Shown: positions 9,369 through 20,904, numbered from the stretch's first letter. The stretch is DNA of 64,000 nt from Salipaludibacillus neizhouensis (GCF_002886185.1 NZ_KZ614146.1:375224-439223), one strand, 5' to 3'. The notes: generated by a model not told the origin, from the sequence alone. Made by a program: numbers and translations.

Positions 9369-9397
9369 TACCTTGTTTTTCAGATGAGTACAAGGTA
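9369..9397. other. Inverted repeat in the gntR-accD spacer
   Basis: TACCTTGT (9369-9376) and ACAAGGTA (9390-9397) form an 8-bp inverted repeat with a 13-nt loop and no T-run. It could be an mRNA hairpin or an operator; it does not resemble the TGGTCnGACCA palindrome. Confidence 0.4.
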
Positions 9398-9448
9398 TGA
9401 TTAAACGAAAATTATTCTAGCCGAATGAGATTGTTATGGGGTGAAACA

Positions 9449-10297
9449 GTGATAAGAGATTTATTTACGAAAAAGAAAAAATACGCAACAATTCCTTCTG
9501 AACAAGCGAAACAAGAAGTACCAGAAGGTTTAATGACGAAGTGCCCACAGTGTAAGTCCATTATATATTTCAAAGAATTGAAGAAAACTCTGCTAGTTTG
9601 TGATCATTGTGAATATCACCACCGTTTATCTTCAACCGAACGTATCGAAATGACATTGGATGAAGGTAGTTTTCAAGAGTTTGATAAAAACATGGTTGCA
9701 AAGGACCCACTGAATTTCCCGGATTATAAAGAGAAATCAGCATTGGATCGAAAAAATACGGGGTTAAATGAGGCCGTAGTAACTGGTAGTGGTACAATTT
9801 CCGGTATGGAAGTAATTATCGGAGTGATGGATCCAAGATTCCGAATGGGGAGTATGGGTTCCGTTGTCGGAGAAAAGATGTGCAGGGCGATCAAGATTGC
9901 CGCAGATGAGCGAAAACCGTTTATCATGTTTGCAGCTTCAGGTGGAGCCAGGATGCAAGAAGGTGTATTCAGTTTAATGCAGATGGCTAAAACTAGCACT
10001 GCTCTGAATCTTCTGCATGAAAAAGGGATTCTATTTATTAGTATAATGACGCATCCTACAACCGGTGGAGTATCAGCAAGCTTTGCTTCACTCGGTGACA
10101 TAAATCTTGCTGAACCGAAAGCATTGATTGGCTTTGCCGGACGTCGTATTATTGAACAAACAATTCGACAGAAGCTTCCAGATGATTTTCAAACATCTGA
10201 ATTTTTGTTAGATCACGGACAGTTAGATCAAGTGGTACCGAGAAAAAATATGAAGTCAACATTAACCAATATTTTAGAAATTCACCAAACTTCGTAA
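9449..10297 (+). CDS. accD: Acetyl-CoA carboxylase carboxyltransferase beta subunit
   Basis: Partner of AccA in transferring the carboxyl group from biotin to acetyl-CoA, the first committed step of fatty-acid synthesis. An N-terminal zinc ribbon has cysteines at 32, 35, 51 and 54. The crotonase-like domain carries [10 protein letters not shown] and [15 protein letters not shown] chose the GTG at 9449, eight codons inside the longest frame, because the protein then starts like B. subtilis AccD ([12 protein letters not shown] against [12 protein letters not shown]) and GGGGTGA lies just upstream. It forms an operon with accA, 24 nt downstream. Confidence 0.95.
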   Translation: MIRDLFTKKKKYATIPSEQAKQEVPEGLMTKCPQCKSIIYFKELKKTLLVCDHCEYHHRLSSTERIEMTLDEGSFQEFDKNMVAKDPLNFPDYKEKSALDRKNTGLNEAVVTGSGTISGMEVIIGVMDPRFRMGSMGSVVGEKMCRAIKIAADERKPFIMFAASGGARMQEGVFSLMQMAKTSTALNLLHEKGILFISIMTHPTTGGVSASFASLGDINLAEPKALIGFAGRRIIEQTIRQKLPDDFQTSEFLLDHGQLDQVVPRKNMKSTLTNILEIHQTS

Positions 10298-10321
10298 AGT
10301 CATAAAGGAAGGAGGATTAGA

Positions 10322-11299
10322 ATGTCTGAACAATTGCCATTTGAGAAACCTATTATTGAGCTGAGAAATAAAATTTCCGAACTGAAAACATTCACAAGGG
10401 AAAAAGATATTGATCTTTCTGATGAAATTAAAAAATTGGAAGTGAGACTCGAGCAACTGGAAGAAGATATCTATGGAAATATGACAGCCTGGGATCGGGT
10501 TCAACTTGCTCGACATAGTAAGCGACCAACTACATTGGACTATATTGAACATCTATTTACTAACTTCATGGAGCTTCATGGAGACCGGTTTTACGGCGAC
10601 GATGCAGCTATTGTTGGTGGAATTGCAAAGTTTGAGGGGGAACCAGTAACTGTTATCGGTCATCAACGAGGCAAAGGAACAAAAGACAATTTAAAAAGAA
10701 ATTTTGGAATGCCCCATCCTGAAGGTTTTCGAAAAGCATTAAGACTCATGAAGCAGGCAGAAAAATTTAATCGTCCGGTAATTTGTTTTATAGATACAAA
10801 AGGGGCATACCCTGGAAAATCTGCGGAGGAACGAGGGCAAAGTGAGGCTATCGCGAAAAACCTAATTGAAATGGCAGGACTTCGTGTTCCTATCGTTTGT
10901 ATAGTCATTGGGGAAGGCGGAAGTGGCGGAGCATTAGCGCTAGGCGTTGGAGATAGAATATGCATGTTGGAAAATTCGACCTATTCTGTTATATCGCCTG
11001 AGGGTGCTGCTGCATTACTTTGGAAAGACGCGGGACAAGCTAAAAGGGCTGCAGAGACAATGAAAATAACTGCTCCTGATTTGAAAGAATTGGAATTAAT
11101 TGATGAAATGATTCCTGAAATACGTGGTGGGGCTCATCGTAATTTAGAAGCTCAGTCAGGTTATATTCGACAAACGTTGAAAAGTGCTTTGTTAGAATTA
11201 AATAAAATAGACAGAAATGACCTTGTGGAAAAAAGATATGAAAAATTTAATAAAATAGGCGAATTCGACGATGAAAACGGTCTCATTGCTAAAGAATAG
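10322..11299 (+). CDS. accA: Acetyl-CoA carboxylase carboxyltransferase alpha subunit
   Basis: The 325-residue alpha subunit completes the carboxyltransferase with AccD in the cytoplasm. The N-terminus is a helical segment rich in charged residues (about 1-60). The crotonase fold follows, with [10 protein letters not shown] near 80, [18 protein letters not shown] near 155-172, and [15 protein letters not shown] near 198-212 forming the oxyanion and CoA site. AAGGAAGGAGG lies at good spacing before the ATG. A terminator follows, so accD-accA ends here. Confidence 0.97.
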   Translation: MSEQLPFEKPIIELRNKISELKTFTREKDIDLSDEIKKLEVRLEQLEEDIYGNMTAWDRVQLARHSKRPTTLDYIEHLFTNFMELHGDRFYGDDAAIVGGIAKFEGEPVTVIGHQRGKGTKDNLKRNFGMPHPEGFRKALRLMKQAEKFNRPVICFIDTKGAYPGKSAEERGQSEAIAKNLIEMAGLRVPIVCIVIGEGGSGGALALGVGDRICMLENSTYSVISPEGAAALLWKDAGQAKRAAETMKITAPDLKELELIDEMIPEIRGGAHRNLEAQSGYIRQTLKSALLELNKIDRNDLVEKRYEKFNKIGEFDDENGLIAKE

Positions 11300-11334
11300 G
11301 CATTCAGCTTTCTCTTATTTGAGGAAGCCTTTTT
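11298..11334 (+). terminator. Terminator after accA
   Basis: AGGC and CTTTCTC on the left pair with GAGGAAG and GCCT on the right, with a small bulge, followed by a T5 run. Confidence 0.75.
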
Positions 11335-11422
11335 ACATACGTCCCGTTTCTATTGTTTTTAATAAATGAAAATGGTATTTTTAACACATATTAAAAATTA
11401 GGTAGCTAAAAAATTGAGGTGA

Positions 11423-12391
<969 letters not shown>

Positions 12392-12426
12392 TTTGAATTG
12401 AAATTTTACTTCTGTGCGATTTCATT

Positions 12427-12453
12427 GCTAGGACATTATGTTGTCCTAGCTTT
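12427..12453 (+). terminator. Hairpin between pfkA and pyk
   Basis: GCTAGGACA (12427-12435) pairs with TGTCCTAGC (12442-12450) and is followed by only TTT. It may be a partial terminator or mRNA-stabilising hairpin within a pfkA-pyk operon. Confidence 0.6.
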
Positions 12454-12521
12454 CGTGTGAGAAAAATGACAGACTCAGAAAATAAACAGATAAAGAGTTA
12501 GAATTTAAAGGAGGAATTACA

Positions 12522-14276
12522 ATGAGAAAGACAAAGATTGTATGTACAATCGGACCAGCAAGTGAGTCACCAGAAAAATTAACAGATCTTATCGCTGCGG
12601 GAATGAACGTAGCACGCCTTAACTTTTCACATGGCGACTTCGAAGAGCATGGTGCGCGTATTAAAAATATCCGTGAGGTAGCAGAAAAAACAGGCCATAA
12701 CGTAGCCATTCTTTTGGATACGAAAGGTCCGGAGATTCGAACGCAAACTCTAGAAGGCGGAGTAGCTGAGTTAATTAAAGGCAGCACTGTGAAAGTATCA
12801 ATGACTGAAATTCTAGGTAATAAAGATCAATTTTCAGTTTCTTATCCGAACTTAATTAATGACGTTCATGTAGGTTCAACAATCCTTTTAGATGATGGTT
12901 TAATTGAACTTAAAGTGATAGAAATTGGTGAAGGTGAGTTAATTACCGAAGTTATTAACAGTGGTGTTCTTAAAAATAAAAAAGGCGTGAATGTACCTAA
13001 TGTCAGTGTAAACCTTCCAGGTATTACTGAGAAAGATGCAAGTGACATTGTGTTTGGTATTGAACAAGATGTAGATTTTATTGCTGCATCTTTTGTAAGA
13101 CGAGCTTCTGATGTATTAGAAATACGTGAATTACTTGAAAAACACCACGCACACCACATTCAAATTATTCCGAAGATAGAAAACCAAGAAGGTGTCGATA
13201 ATATCGATGAAATTCTTGAGGTATCTGACGGATTAATGGTTGCGCGTGGAGATCTAGGTGTTGAAATTCCTCCTGAAGATGTACCTTTAGTGCAAAAAGA
13301 ACTTATTAAAAAATGTAATAGATTAGGGAAGCCGGTCATAACTGCTACGCAAATGCTTGATTCCATGCAGCGTAACCCGCGTCCAACCCGTGCAGAGGCA
13401 AGTGATGTAGCGAATGCTATTTTTGATGGCACTGACGCAATTATGCTCTCTGGAGAAACAGCAGCAGGGATTTATCCAGTAGAATCTGTTATTACGATGA
13501 GAAATATCGCCGTAAAGACAGAAACAGCGTTGGAGCATGAAGACATTCTTAAGAGAATATCAAAAGAAAGTGAGCATACTGTCACAGAAGCTATCAGTCA
13601 ATCTGTTTCCCATACTGCATTAAATTTGCATGCAGCAGCTATATTGACAGCAACGCAAAGTGGACATACAGCAAAAATGATCTCTAAGTATCGACCGGAA
13701 TCACCTATTATTGCTGTTACTCATAGTGCGCGCGTTTGTCGTTCTCTAGCTCTAGTTTGGGGAGTTTTTCCTCAGGTCGGTAAAACAGTGGAATCTACAG
13801 ATGAAATGCTACAACTTTCAGTCGATGGAGCGCTTAAAAGTGGTCTCGTGAAAAATGGTGATTTAGTAGTAATTACAGCTGGTGTTCCAATTGGAGAAAA
13901 GGGTACTACAAACCTCTTAAAAGTACATGTTATTGGAGAAGTAGTAGCTAGAGGTCAAGGTATTGGAAGAAGATCGGCTACAGGCAACGTGGTTGTTGCA
14001 AATACCGCGGAAGAAGCAATTGCTAAAACACAAAAAGGGGACATCATTATTACGAAAAGTACGGATCGTGACATGATGATTGCCTTCGAAAAGGCATCTG
14101 CAGTTATCACAGAACAAGGTGGACTAACCTCTCATGCAGCAGTTGTCGGTTTAAATCTTGGAGTACCTGTTATTGTAGGTGTTGAAAATGCTACTCAAAT
14201 GTTTACTGACGGTGATGAAATAACGGTAGATGGAACTCACGGAAAGATTTACAAAGGGCATGCAAGTATTTTATAA
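12522..14276 (+). CDS. pyk: Pyruvate kinase with C-terminal PEP-utilising domain
   Basis: Makes pyruvate and ATP from phosphoenolpyruvate. The core enzyme covers about residues 1-470 ([10 protein letters not shown] at 4-13, NFSHGD near 34, [11 protein letters not shown] near 216-226, the catalytic lysine segment). Residues about 480-584 form an extra domain resembling the mobile phosphohistidine domain of PEP synthase, ending in [21 protein letters not shown] with the Thr-Ser-His motif. This extension is typical of Bacillus and Geobacillus enzymes, so it is not a new fusion. AAAGGAGG precedes the ATG. It follows pfkA in a glycolytic pair. Confidence 0.98.
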   Translation: MRKTKIVCTIGPASESPEKLTDLIAAGMNVARLNFSHGDFEEHGARIKNIREVAEKTGHNVAILLDTKGPEIRTQTLEGGVAELIKGSTVKVSMTEILGNKDQFSVSYPNLINDVHVGSTILLDDGLIELKVIEIGEGELITEVINSGVLKNKKGVNVPNVSVNLPGITEKDASDIVFGIEQDVDFIAASFVRRASDVLEIRELLEKHHAHHIQIIPKIENQEGVDNIDEILEVSDGLMVARGDLGVEIPPEDVPLVQKELIKKCNRLGKPVITATQMLDSMQRNPRPTRAEASDVANAIFDGTDAIMLSGETAAGIYPVESVITMRNIAVKTETALEHEDILKRISKESEHTVTEAISQSVSHTALNLHAAAILTATQSGHTAKMISKYRPESPIIAVTHSARVCRSLALVWGVFPQVGKTVESTDEMLQLSVDGALKSGLVKNGDLVVITAGVPIGEKGTTNLLKVHVIGEVVARGQGIGRRSATGNVVVANTAEEAIAKTQKGDIIITKSTDRDMMIAFEKASAVITEQGGLTSHAAVVGLNLGVPVIVGVENATQMFTDGDEITVDGTHGKIYKGHASIL

Positions 14277-14288
14277 TATATAATAAGG

Positions 14289-14328
14289 ATGTCATCAAAG
14301 GTCACAGAGATCTTTGGTGACATTTTTT
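14289..14328 (+). terminator. Terminator after pyk
   Basis: ATGTCATCAAAGG pairs with TCTTTGGTGACAT (one mismatch and wobble pairs), followed by T7. Confidence 0.85.
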
Positions 14329-14333
14329 TAGAA

Positions 14334-14365
14334 GGTAAGAAAGTATAAGATGACAGCTATCTTTT
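14334..14365 (+). repeat. R1 repeat, partial copy A (5' part)
   Basis: The segment GGTAAGAAAGTATAA followed by TGACAGCTA matches the first ~30 bases of the R1 copies at 38647 and 43301. The 3' hairpin half is absent, so this is a truncated copy upstream of fxsA. Confidence 0.6.
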
Positions 14366-14429
14366 AAGTAACAGCCATTATCAAAGGTATATTCTTTAAA
14401 AGTTACTTGAAATTGAAAGGAAGAAAACA

Positions 14430-14843
14430 ATGGGTAAAATATTTTTGTTACTTTTAATCGTAGTTCCTGCTTTGGAAATTTTTGTATTAATACTTTCAGG
14501 GAATGTGATCGGTATTCCAATGACGATTATTTTAATCATCCTTACCGGAATTCTTGGTGCTACGTTAGCTAAGAAAGAAGGTTTGAATGCTATTAGGACA
14601 GCTCAAATGCAGGCTTCTCAAGGTCAGATGCCTAGCGGAGTCTTGTTAGATGGTATTTGTATTCTAGTTGGAGGAGTTGTTTTATTAACTCCAGGCTTTA
14701 TCACAGATGCAATCGGTTTTTTTCTATTAATTCCACAAACAAGGGCTGTTTTCAAGGGCTTCTTGCTAAAATTCATACAAAGAGCAATGAAATCAGGAAA
14801 TGTTGTTTTTGTTTCTAACAATCCCTGGAATAGAAAACGCTAA
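14430..14843 (+). CDS. fxsA: FxsA family membrane protein
   Basis: A 137-residue integral membrane protein with about three hydrophobic segments (roughly 3-20, 25-45 and 70-100) and a basic C-terminal tail. The segment VPALEIFVLI and the later LLTPGFITDAIGFFLLIP are typical of FxsA. E. coli FxsA overexpression relieves phage T7 F exclusion, but the cellular role is unknown. Position after pyk and before ytvI matches B. subtilis. GAAAGGAAG precedes the ATG. Confidence 0.92.
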   Translation: MGKIFLLLLIVVPALEIFVLILSGNVIGIPMTIILIILTGILGATLAKKEGLNAIRTAQMQASQGQMPSGVLLDGICILVGGVVLLTPGFITDAIGFFLLIPQTRAVFKGFLLKFIQRAMKSGNVVFVSNNPWNRKR

Positions 14844-14876
14844 AAAAGCCTCAAGTTAGTAACTTGAGGCTTTTTT
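14842..14876. terminator. Bidirectional terminator between fxsA and ytvI
   Basis: A-run, GCCTCAAGTT, 3-nt loop, AACTTGAGGC, T6: a perfect symmetrical terminator serving both convergent genes. Confidence 0.95.
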
Positions 14877-14940
14877 AATTGAGAATATATATAAGTGTTA
14901 AGTTAGATAATACTGCCATGTTTCTCTAAGATAATAGTCA

Positions 14941-16050
14941 CTAAGGACGAATAAAATAATATATTTCTTGTAAAACGTTTGCTCTAATAAATGATTGAAT
15001 AATCATTAACAGAAATGGACCGAACAGAACCCCGATAAAACCCAGAAATTGATAACAAGCAAACATCGTAAATAAAAGGAGTAGTGTAGGCATTCCCATA
15101 TGATGGGCGATCAATTTTGGCTCGGACACTTGCCTCTGGACAACGACTACTCCGTAAAGAATAGACAGACCAATCGCCATGCTCCAACTACCATTGAAAA
15201 AAGAAAAAATAATCCAAGGTATAAATATAATCCCTGTCCCTACATAAGGAACAATATCAACCAGGGCAAGCAGAAGGGCGGTTGTATAAGCATATTCAAC
15301 TTTTAAAATTAACAAACCTACTAACACGATCAAACCAGTAATGATAACTAGAGTGGCTTGTGCTAATAAATAGCTTCCCATTGCCTTTTTCCATTCGTGA
15401 AAAACATTATTTGTAAGGTGATTCACTTTTAGAGGAAGGTACTTATCAATAAAATACATCAGACGAGGCCAGTCTTTCGTTATAAAGAAAGACGCAAGTA
15501 AAGAAAATAAGATCATAGCAAAAGCATGAGGAAGAGAAATAAAAAAATTCCGCAGTTTAGCTAGTACGTATTGTATCAACTCCCCAATTTGATTTCCTGC
15601 ATTACTAAACAGCTGATCAAGGGATAAATCTATCGTTGCTCTAGTATCTGTTGCCAATCCTGCAGAAAATTTTGTTAAATCGGTAACGAAGGGCAGAATA
15701 ACATTATCTATCCAAAGATGTATCACTTCTGTACTCTCTTCTATATGGGGGGGTAATATTTTCATCAAATGGGATAACCCTTGTACAAATTCAGCGATTA
15801 TAAAAGTGGTCAGAGCTAGAAAAATTAAGATAAAAATACTAATAATGATCAAAGTAGCACTCGTACGATTCCAGTTCCAGTTATTCTCTAAATAGTTTAC
15901 GAAAGGGAGAAACAGTAATGAAAAAGCAATAGCAATTAAAAATGGGTAAAAATAGATAATGGAGATAAGAATAATTAAAACAGTTCCTATCATTGTTCCC
16001 AGTAGTATATATACACGTCCCCATTCAATAGGTCTTCGTGAAGAACTCAT
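14941..16050 (-). CDS. ytvI: AI-2E family transporter YtvI (sporulation integral membrane protein)
   Basis: The 369-residue protein has two N-terminal helices (about 12-50), one near 60-82, a hydrophilic amphipathic loop (about 85-165), and a cluster of C-terminal helices with VDIVPYVGTGIIFIPW near 265-280, the hallmark of the AI-2E/PerM family. B. subtilis YtvI is annotated as a sporulation membrane protein; the transported substrate is unknown. AAAGGAGA precedes the ATG. It is transcribed against its neighbours and shares terminators on the fxsA side. Confidence 0.92.
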   Translation of the reverse strand: MSSSRRPIEWGRVYILLGTMIGTVLIILISIIYFYPFLIAIAFSLLFLPFVNYLENNWNWNRTSATLIIISIFILIFLALTTFIIAEFVQGLSHLMKILPPHIEESTEVIHLWIDNVILPFVTDLTKFSAGLATDTRATIDLSLDQLFSNAGNQIGELIQYVLAKLRNFFISLPHAFAMILFSLLASFFITKDWPRLMYFIDKYLPLKVNHLTNNVFHEWKKAMGSYLLAQATLVIITGLIVLVGLLILKVEYAYTTALLLALVDIVPYVGTGIIFIPWIIFSFFNGSWSMAIGLSILYGVVVVQRQVSEPKLIAHHMGMPTLLLLFTMFACYQFLGFIGVLFGPFLLMIIQSFIRANVLQEIYYFIRP

Positions 16051-16246
16051 TATTTGTTGTCTCCTTTAAAAAGATTTATACGTAACTAGCGTGAATAACG
16101 CGTATTCTTTTGATATGGTATTTTATGCTTGGTAAATAAAGATATGAAACAAGCTTTATTAAAATTAAGGAAATGCAAGATAATGTGTTTGTTTAGTGAT
16201 ATATGATAAAATATCGGAGTAAGTAGGAATAGAAAGGAAGAATTTG

Positions 16247-16717
16247 ATGAGCCAGCCCACTATATTTATGTTGATTCTTTTAGCGATCGGATTGTTTGCT
16301 AAAAATCAATCACTTATCATAGCAGTGACATTTTTATTAGTTGTAAAATTTAGTGGTCTTGGTGATAAAATTCTGCCCATCGCTCAACAAAAAGGGATTA
16401 ATATAGGAGTTACGATTATTACGATTGCAGTGCTGGTTCCAATAGTGACCGGGGAAATTGGATTCAGGGAGCTACAGGATGCTATGAAATCGTATTATGC
16501 TTGGATTGCGCTTGCCTCTGGAATACTAGTCGCAGTCATTGCTGCAAATGGCATTGAGTTGTTAAAATCAGACCCTCATATTACGGTCGCGTTAGTATTT
16601 GGAACAATACTGGCAGTTGCTGTCTTTAATGGTGTTGCCGTTGGACCGTTAATAGGTGCTGGTATTGCTTACCTAGCAATGAGAATTGCAGATTTTTTTT
16701 CTTCTTTTGGAGGTTGA
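16247..16717 (+). CDS. ytwI: DUF441 family membrane protein YtwI
   Basis: A 156-residue protein of about four membrane helices, very close to B. subtilis YtwI (KGINIGVTIITIAVLVPI and GVAVGPLIGAGIAYLAMRI). Function is unknown. I place the start at the ATG 16247, one codon inside the longest frame that begins with TTG, because AGAAAGGAAG is well spaced before it. It is divergent from ytvI and precedes citZ, as in B. subtilis. Confidence 0.92.
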   Translation: MSQPTIFMLILLAIGLFAKNQSLIIAVTFLLVVKFSGLGDKILPIAQQKGINIGVTIITIAVLVPIVTGEIGFRELQDAMKSYYAWIALASGILVAVIAANGIELLKSDPHITVALVFGTILAVAVFNGVAVGPLIGAGIAYLAMRIADFFSSFGG

Positions 16718-17101
16718 AGAGCAACGGATTAATGTGAATGTATAAACAAATTAAAATAATAGTATAAGTCTGCATCTTTAATTGTTTTGAAAGTTTACGT
16801 TCACAAAAGTTTCATAAATGGTATAATAGATAGGAATAAGGTCAAATACATAGAAGATGAAGAATGTTTGAATTTCATTTCTAACAATTTACGTAACCGC
16901 TATCAATTATCTTTCGCTTAGTTTTCTTCGGTAATAGAAGAAAATGTTTACACAAAAGTATTTTAGGATAATGAATTTTAAAGGTGACTGGCGTGAATGA
17001 TATTCTACCGTTCAAAATGCAGTATTGATTCATTTTTCTTTAGACCTTAGTAACCGGCTTAAAATGAGAAAAAATTATATTTCATGTAAAGGAGAGATAG
17101 T
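16718..17101 (+). promoter_or_regulatory. citZ upstream region with promoter
   Basis: This 384-base spacer has no gene. TTCACA (16800-16805), 16 bp, TGGTATAAT (-10 at 16822-16827) is a good extended promoter directed at citZ and leaves a leader of about 265 nt. I looked for catabolite (cre) and CcpC boxes and found no convincing match. AAAGGAGAG lies just before the citZ start. Confidence 0.55.
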
Positions 17102-18217
17102 ATGAGTACGACTAAAGGATTAGAAGGTGTAGTTGCTACTACGTCGAGTGTGAGTTCTATAATTGACGGAGTTTTGACTTACAATGGGTATAACATTGAC
17201 GATTTAGCGGATCACGCTAGTTTTGAAGAAGTAGTTTTCCTTCTTTGGAATAAAAAACTTCCTAATAAAGAGGAATTAGACGCTTTCCAAAAAGAATTAG
17301 CAGCAGCTTCAAAAGTTCCGGACGCTGTATTAGCGCAAATGAAAACTTATCCGATTGATCAAGTACATCCGATGGCAGCTTTAAGAACAGCTGTATCTAA
17401 CTTAGGATTATTTGATGAGGATGCGGATAACCAGGACAAAGATGCTAATCTTAAAAAAGCAGTCAAACTTCAAGCACAAATTCCAACAATCGTAACAGCT
17501 TTCTCAAGAATTAGAAAAGGCAAAGAACCTGTAGCACCAAAAAAAGAGTTAAGTTTTGCAGCTAATTTCCTTTATATGCTTAATGGAGTAGAACCTGATG
17601 ATATTTCAGTAAAAGCTTTCAATAAAGCATTAGTTCTACATGCCGATCATGAGTTGAACGCTTCAACGTTTACTGCGAGAGTGTGTGTGGCTACATTATC
17701 TGATATGTACTCTGGAATTACCGCTGCAATTGGTGCCCTTAAAGGCCCTCTTCATGGTGGAGCAAATGAACAAGTAATGGCAATGCTCTCTGAAATCGGT
17801 GATGTTTCTAATGCAGAATCCTATATTAAAGATGCTTTAGAGCGTAAAGTAAAGATTATGGGATTTGGTCACAGAGTATATAAAGATGGAGATCCACGAG
17901 CGAAACACTTAAAAGAAATGTCTCGTCAACTTACTGAAATCACTGGAGAATCCAAGTGGTATGATATGAGTGTGAAAATTGATGAAGTTGTAACAAATGA
18001 AAAGGGACTTCTCCCCAATGTTGATTTCTATTCGGCATCCGTTTATCATAGCCTCGGTATTGAGCACGATATTTTCACACCGATTTTTGCAGTAAGTCGC
18101 ATGTCCGGTTGGATCGCTCATATTTTAGAGCAGTTTGATAATAACCGTTTGATTCGTCCACGCGCTGAGTACACAGGACCAGATAAACAAAAGTGGATTC
18201 CAATGGAAAACAGATAA
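17102..18217 (+). CDS. citZ: Citrate synthase
   Basis: Condenses acetyl-CoA and oxaloacetate to citrate at the entry to the TCA cycle. The 371-residue length is that of the dimeric Gram-positive type. Active-site segments are present: LHADHELNAST near 179-189, LHGGANEQV near 218-226, the MGFGHRVYK signature near 259-267 with the catalytic His, and the C-terminal SRMSGWIAHI region with RPRAEY. It heads the citZ-icd-mdh cluster, each gene spaced by about 90-215 nt. AAAGGAGAG precedes the ATG. Confidence 0.98.
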   Translation: MSTTKGLEGVVATTSSVSSIIDGVLTYNGYNIDDLADHASFEEVVFLLWNKKLPNKEELDAFQKELAAASKVPDAVLAQMKTYPIDQVHPMAALRTAVSNLGLFDEDADNQDKDANLKKAVKLQAQIPTIVTAFSRIRKGKEPVAPKKELSFAANFLYMLNGVEPDDISVKAFNKALVLHADHELNASTFTARVCVATLSDMYSGITAAIGALKGPLHGGANEQVMAMLSEIGDVSNAESYIKDALERKVKIMGFGHRVYKDGDPRAKHLKEMSRQLTEITGESKWYDMSVKIDEVVTNEKGLLPNVDFYSASVYHSLGIEHDIFTPIFAVSRMSGWIAHILEQFDNNRLIRPRAEYTGPDKQKWIPMENR

Positions 18218-18305
18218 GATATGTTATAATTGGGTGGGAAGGGAAGAGCTATTCCTTTTCCTCTCAATAATTTAATTACATATAATTAATAGGAGGTATT
18301 TTTTT

Positions 18306-19571
18306 ATGTCAGGACAAAAAATTACAGTAAACAATGGTGTTGTAGATGTACCAAATGAACCAATTATCCCTTATATCGAAGGTGATGGAATTGGCGCAGA
18401 TATCTGGAAATCTGCATCTCGTGTAATTGAAGCAGCAGTTGAACAAGCTTATAACGGAGAGAAAAAGATCCATTGGAAAGAAGTTCTTGCTGGTGAAAAA
18501 GCACACAATAAAACAGGTGAATGGTTACCTGAAGAAACTTTAGATACAATTCGTGAATATATTATCGCGATCAAAGGGCCTTTGACTACGCCAATTGGTG
18601 GAGGATTCCGCTCGTTAAACGTAGCACTTCGTCAAGAACTTGATTTATATTCGTGCGTTCGTCCTGTTCGTTGGTTTGAAGGAGTACCTTCTCCAGTTAA
18701 ACGACCACAAGATACGGATATGGTAATCTTCCGTGAAAACTCTGAAGATATCTATGCTGGAATTGAATTCCAAAAAGGTACAGATGAAGTGAAAAAACTT
18801 ATTGATTTCTTACAAAATGAAATGGGAGCTACTAAAATTCGTTTCCCGGAAACTTCAGGAATTGGAATTAAGCCTGTTTCCGAAGAAGGAACTCATCGTC
18901 TTGTGAGAGCTGCTATTCAGTATGCAATTGATGAAGGCCGAAAGAGTGTAACGATTGTTCATAAAGGAAACATTATGAAATTTACAGAAGGTGCTTTTAA
19001 AACTTGGGCTTATGAATTAGCTGAAAAAGAATTCGGTGACAAAGTATTCACATGGGCTGAATATGATCGTATCGTTGAGGAAAAAGGGAAAGATACAGCA
19101 AATGAAGCACAGTCTGAAGCAGAAGCTGAAGGCAAAATTATCATTAAAGATTCTATTGCTGATATCTTCCTTCAACAAATCTTAACTCGTCCAAAAGAGT
19201 TTGATGTTGTAGCAACGATGAACCTTAACGGAGATTATGTTTCCGATGCACTAGCTGCTCAAGTAGGTGGAATCGGTATCGCTCCTGGAGCGAACATTAA
19301 CTACGATACTGGTCATGCGATTTTTGAAGCTACTCATGGTACTGCACCGAAATATGCTGGACAAGATAAAGTAAATCCTTCTTCATTGCTTTTGTCGGGT
19401 GTACTGATGCTTCGTCACCTTGGTTGGGGAGAAGCTGCTGATAAAATTGAGAACTCTATGGATAAAACAATTGCAAGTAAAACTGTTACGTATGATTTCG
19501 CTCGATTAATGGATGGGGCAACAGAAGTTAAGTGCTCTGAATTTGGAGATGCTCTAATTAAAAACTTGTAA
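18306..19571 (+). CDS. icd: NADP-dependent isocitrate dehydrogenase
   Basis: Converts isocitrate to 2-oxoglutarate with NADPH formation. The 421 residues match the homodimeric bacterial enzyme. Visible motifs are [14 protein letters not shown] near 21-34, [18 protein letters not shown] near 97-114 (substrate site), [12 protein letters not shown] near 139-150, and the metal and cofactor signature [17 protein letters not shown] near 308-324 with [17 protein letters not shown] near 339-355. TAGGAGG precedes the ATG. It lies between citZ and mdh. Confidence 0.98.
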   Translation: MSGQKITVNNGVVDVPNEPIIPYIEGDGIGADIWKSASRVIEAAVEQAYNGEKKIHWKEVLAGEKAHNKTGEWLPEETLDTIREYIIAIKGPLTTPIGGGFRSLNVALRQELDLYSCVRPVRWFEGVPSPVKRPQDTDMVIFRENSEDIYAGIEFQKGTDEVKKLIDFLQNEMGATKIRFPETSGIGIKPVSEEGTHRLVRAAIQYAIDEGRKSVTIVHKGNIMKFTEGAFKTWAYELAEKEFGDKVFTWAEYDRIVEEKGKDTANEAQSEAEAEGKIIIKDSIADIFLQQILTRPKEFDVVATMNLNGDYVSDALAAQVGGIGIAPGANINYDTGHAIFEATHGTAPKYAGQDKVNPSSLLLSGVLMLRHLGWGEAADKIENSMDKTIASKTVTYDFARLMDGATEVKCSEFGDALIKNL

Positions 19572-19597
19572 GAGTGTTAATGAAAAATAAATAAATT

Positions 19598-19633
19598 TTG
19601 CTTATCTACAAGCTGGATTTTATAGATAAGCAA
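19598..19633 (+). other. Hairpin after icd
   Basis: TTGCTTATCTA (19598-19608) and TAGATAAGCAA (19623-19633) form a perfect 11-bp stem with a 14-nt loop and no T-run. It fits a processing or 3'-protecting hairpin between icd and mdh better than a terminator. Confidence 0.65.
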
Positions 19634-19655
19634 TGATAAATCCGGTGTGTGAAAG

Positions 19656-19697
19656 AGCTTCTGCAGTAATAGATAATTATCTGTTACTGGAGGAGCT
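19656..19697 (+). promoter_or_regulatory. 42-base near-perfect dyad in the mdh leader
   Basis: AGCTTCTGCAGTAATAGATAA is mirrored by TTATCTGTTACTGGAGGAGCT with only a few mismatches and no loop. The right arm contains a strong ribosome-binding sequence (GGAGGAG, 19688-19694), followed after a few bases by ATG-CAT-TGA (19702-19710), a two-codon frame. Confidence 0.55.
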
Positions 19698-19786
19698 ACT
19701 CATGCATTGATGTGAGATTTTATGGTTATAACCTGTTTAAAGACTTCTTTCATAATAAACGTAATAAGAAGAGGAGTGCGATAGAG

Positions 19787-20725
19787 ATGACAATTAAACG
19801 TAGAAAAATAACTGTTGTTGGTGGCGGTTTCACTGGGACGACTACGGCATTAATGGCTGCTCAAAAAGAACTGGGAGATATTGTTCTAGTGGATATTCCA
19901 CAAAGCGAGGATCCAACGAAAGGGAAAGCTTTAGACATGCTCGAAGCTAGCCCTGTCCAAGGATTTGATTCTAATATCGTTGGTACTTCTGATTATAAAG
20001 ACACTGCTGATTCTGATATCGTTGTTATTACAGCCGGAATCCCTAGAAAACCCGGGATGAGTCGTGATGACCTCGTTAGTACGAATGCAGGTATTATGAA
20101 GAGCGTTACAAAGGAAATTGTAAAATACTCACCGGATTGTTTCATTATCGTTCTTACAAATCCTGTTGACGCAATGACGTACACAGTATTCAAAGAATCA
20201 GGGTTCCCTAAAAATCGTGTTATCGGACAATCTGGGGTATTAGATACGGCCCGATTCAATACTTTTGTTGCACAAGAACTTAATGTTTCTGTGGAAGATG
20301 TAACTGGTTTCGTTTTAGGTGGTCATGGTGATGATATGGTACCTATGTTACGATACAGTTTTGCTGGAGGTATTCCTTTAGAAAACTTAATTTCCAAAGA
20401 GCGTTTAGATGCTATTGTAGAACGTACTCGTAAAGGTGGAGGAGAAATAGTTAATCTTCTGGGTAATGGAAGTGCCTATTACGCTCCTGCAGCATCTATT
20501 GTACAAATGGTAGAGGCAATCCTGAAAGATAAGAAACGTATTCTCCCTACTATTGCCTATCTAGAAGGTGAATATGGTTATCAAGATCTTTATCTAGGTG
20601 TTCCGACTGTCATTGGTGGAGATGGTATTGAGAAGATATTCGAAATCGATTTAAACAAGGATGAAAAAGCTTCTCTTGATAAGTCTGTAGATTCTGTTAA
20701 AGAAGTAATGAAACTTGTGAAATAA
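19787..20725 (+). CDS. mdh: Malate dehydrogenase
   Basis: Oxidises malate to oxaloacetate with NAD, the last TCA step. The 312-residue product is of the lactate-dehydrogenase-like type: [10 protein letters not shown] near 12-21 binds [19 protein letters not shown] follows, [16 protein letters not shown] near 82-97 is the substrate loop, and the catalytic His is in [11 protein letters not shown] near 174. I chose the ATG at 19787 over an in-frame GTG 25 codons upstream because it gives the B. subtilis length exactly and has GAGGAG about 10 nt upstream. A 42-bp dyad precedes it. Confidence 0.97.
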   Translation: MTIKRRKITVVGGGFTGTTTALMAAQKELGDIVLVDIPQSEDPTKGKALDMLEASPVQGFDSNIVGTSDYKDTADSDIVVITAGIPRKPGMSRDDLVSTNAGIMKSVTKEIVKYSPDCFIIVLTNPVDAMTYTVFKESGFPKNRVIGQSGVLDTARFNTFVAQELNVSVEDVTGFVLGGHGDDMVPMLRYSFAGGIPLENLISKERLDAIVERTRKGGGEIVNLLGNGSAYYAPAASIVQMVEAILKDKKRILPTIAYLEGEYGYQDLYLGVPTVIGGDGIEKIFEIDLNKDEKASLDKSVDSVKEVMKLVK

Positions 20726-20740
20726 GTTTTCCTTTAAGAA

Positions 20741-20767
20741 ATCCGATAATATATCGGATTTTTTTTA
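20741..20767 (+). terminator. Terminator after mdh
   Basis: ATCCGAT and ATCGGAT flank a 5-base loop, followed by T8. Confidence 0.88.
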
Positions 20768-20875
20768 TGAGATAAGCTAGTGTAGGTTTAGACCGGCCGA
20801 GAAGATTATAGATAAAAAAATTTTAGGATTAAATGTAGCTGATCAAGTAGTAAAAAGAGGTAAATAGGAGGAATG

Positions 20876-20904
20876 GCTTCATCACAAAGATGGGGCTTTT
20901 TTTT
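20876..20904 (+). terminator. Second terminator-like hairpin downstream of mdh
   Basis: GCTTCATC (20876-20883) pairs with GATGGGGC (20889-20896) using two wobble pairs, followed by T8. No gene lies between it and the mdh terminator. It directly precedes an R1 repeat and may belong to it or end a small RNA. Confidence 0.55.

Noticed and set aside
9724..10101. 125-codon minus-strand frame across accD
   Set aside because: It is a shadow of the conserved accD frame with no start signals or recognisable domain.
19712..19786. 25-codon N-terminal extension of mdh from a GTG
   Set aside because: No ribosome site at usable spacing, the sequence is basic and not MDH-like, and the ATG at 19787 gives the family length.
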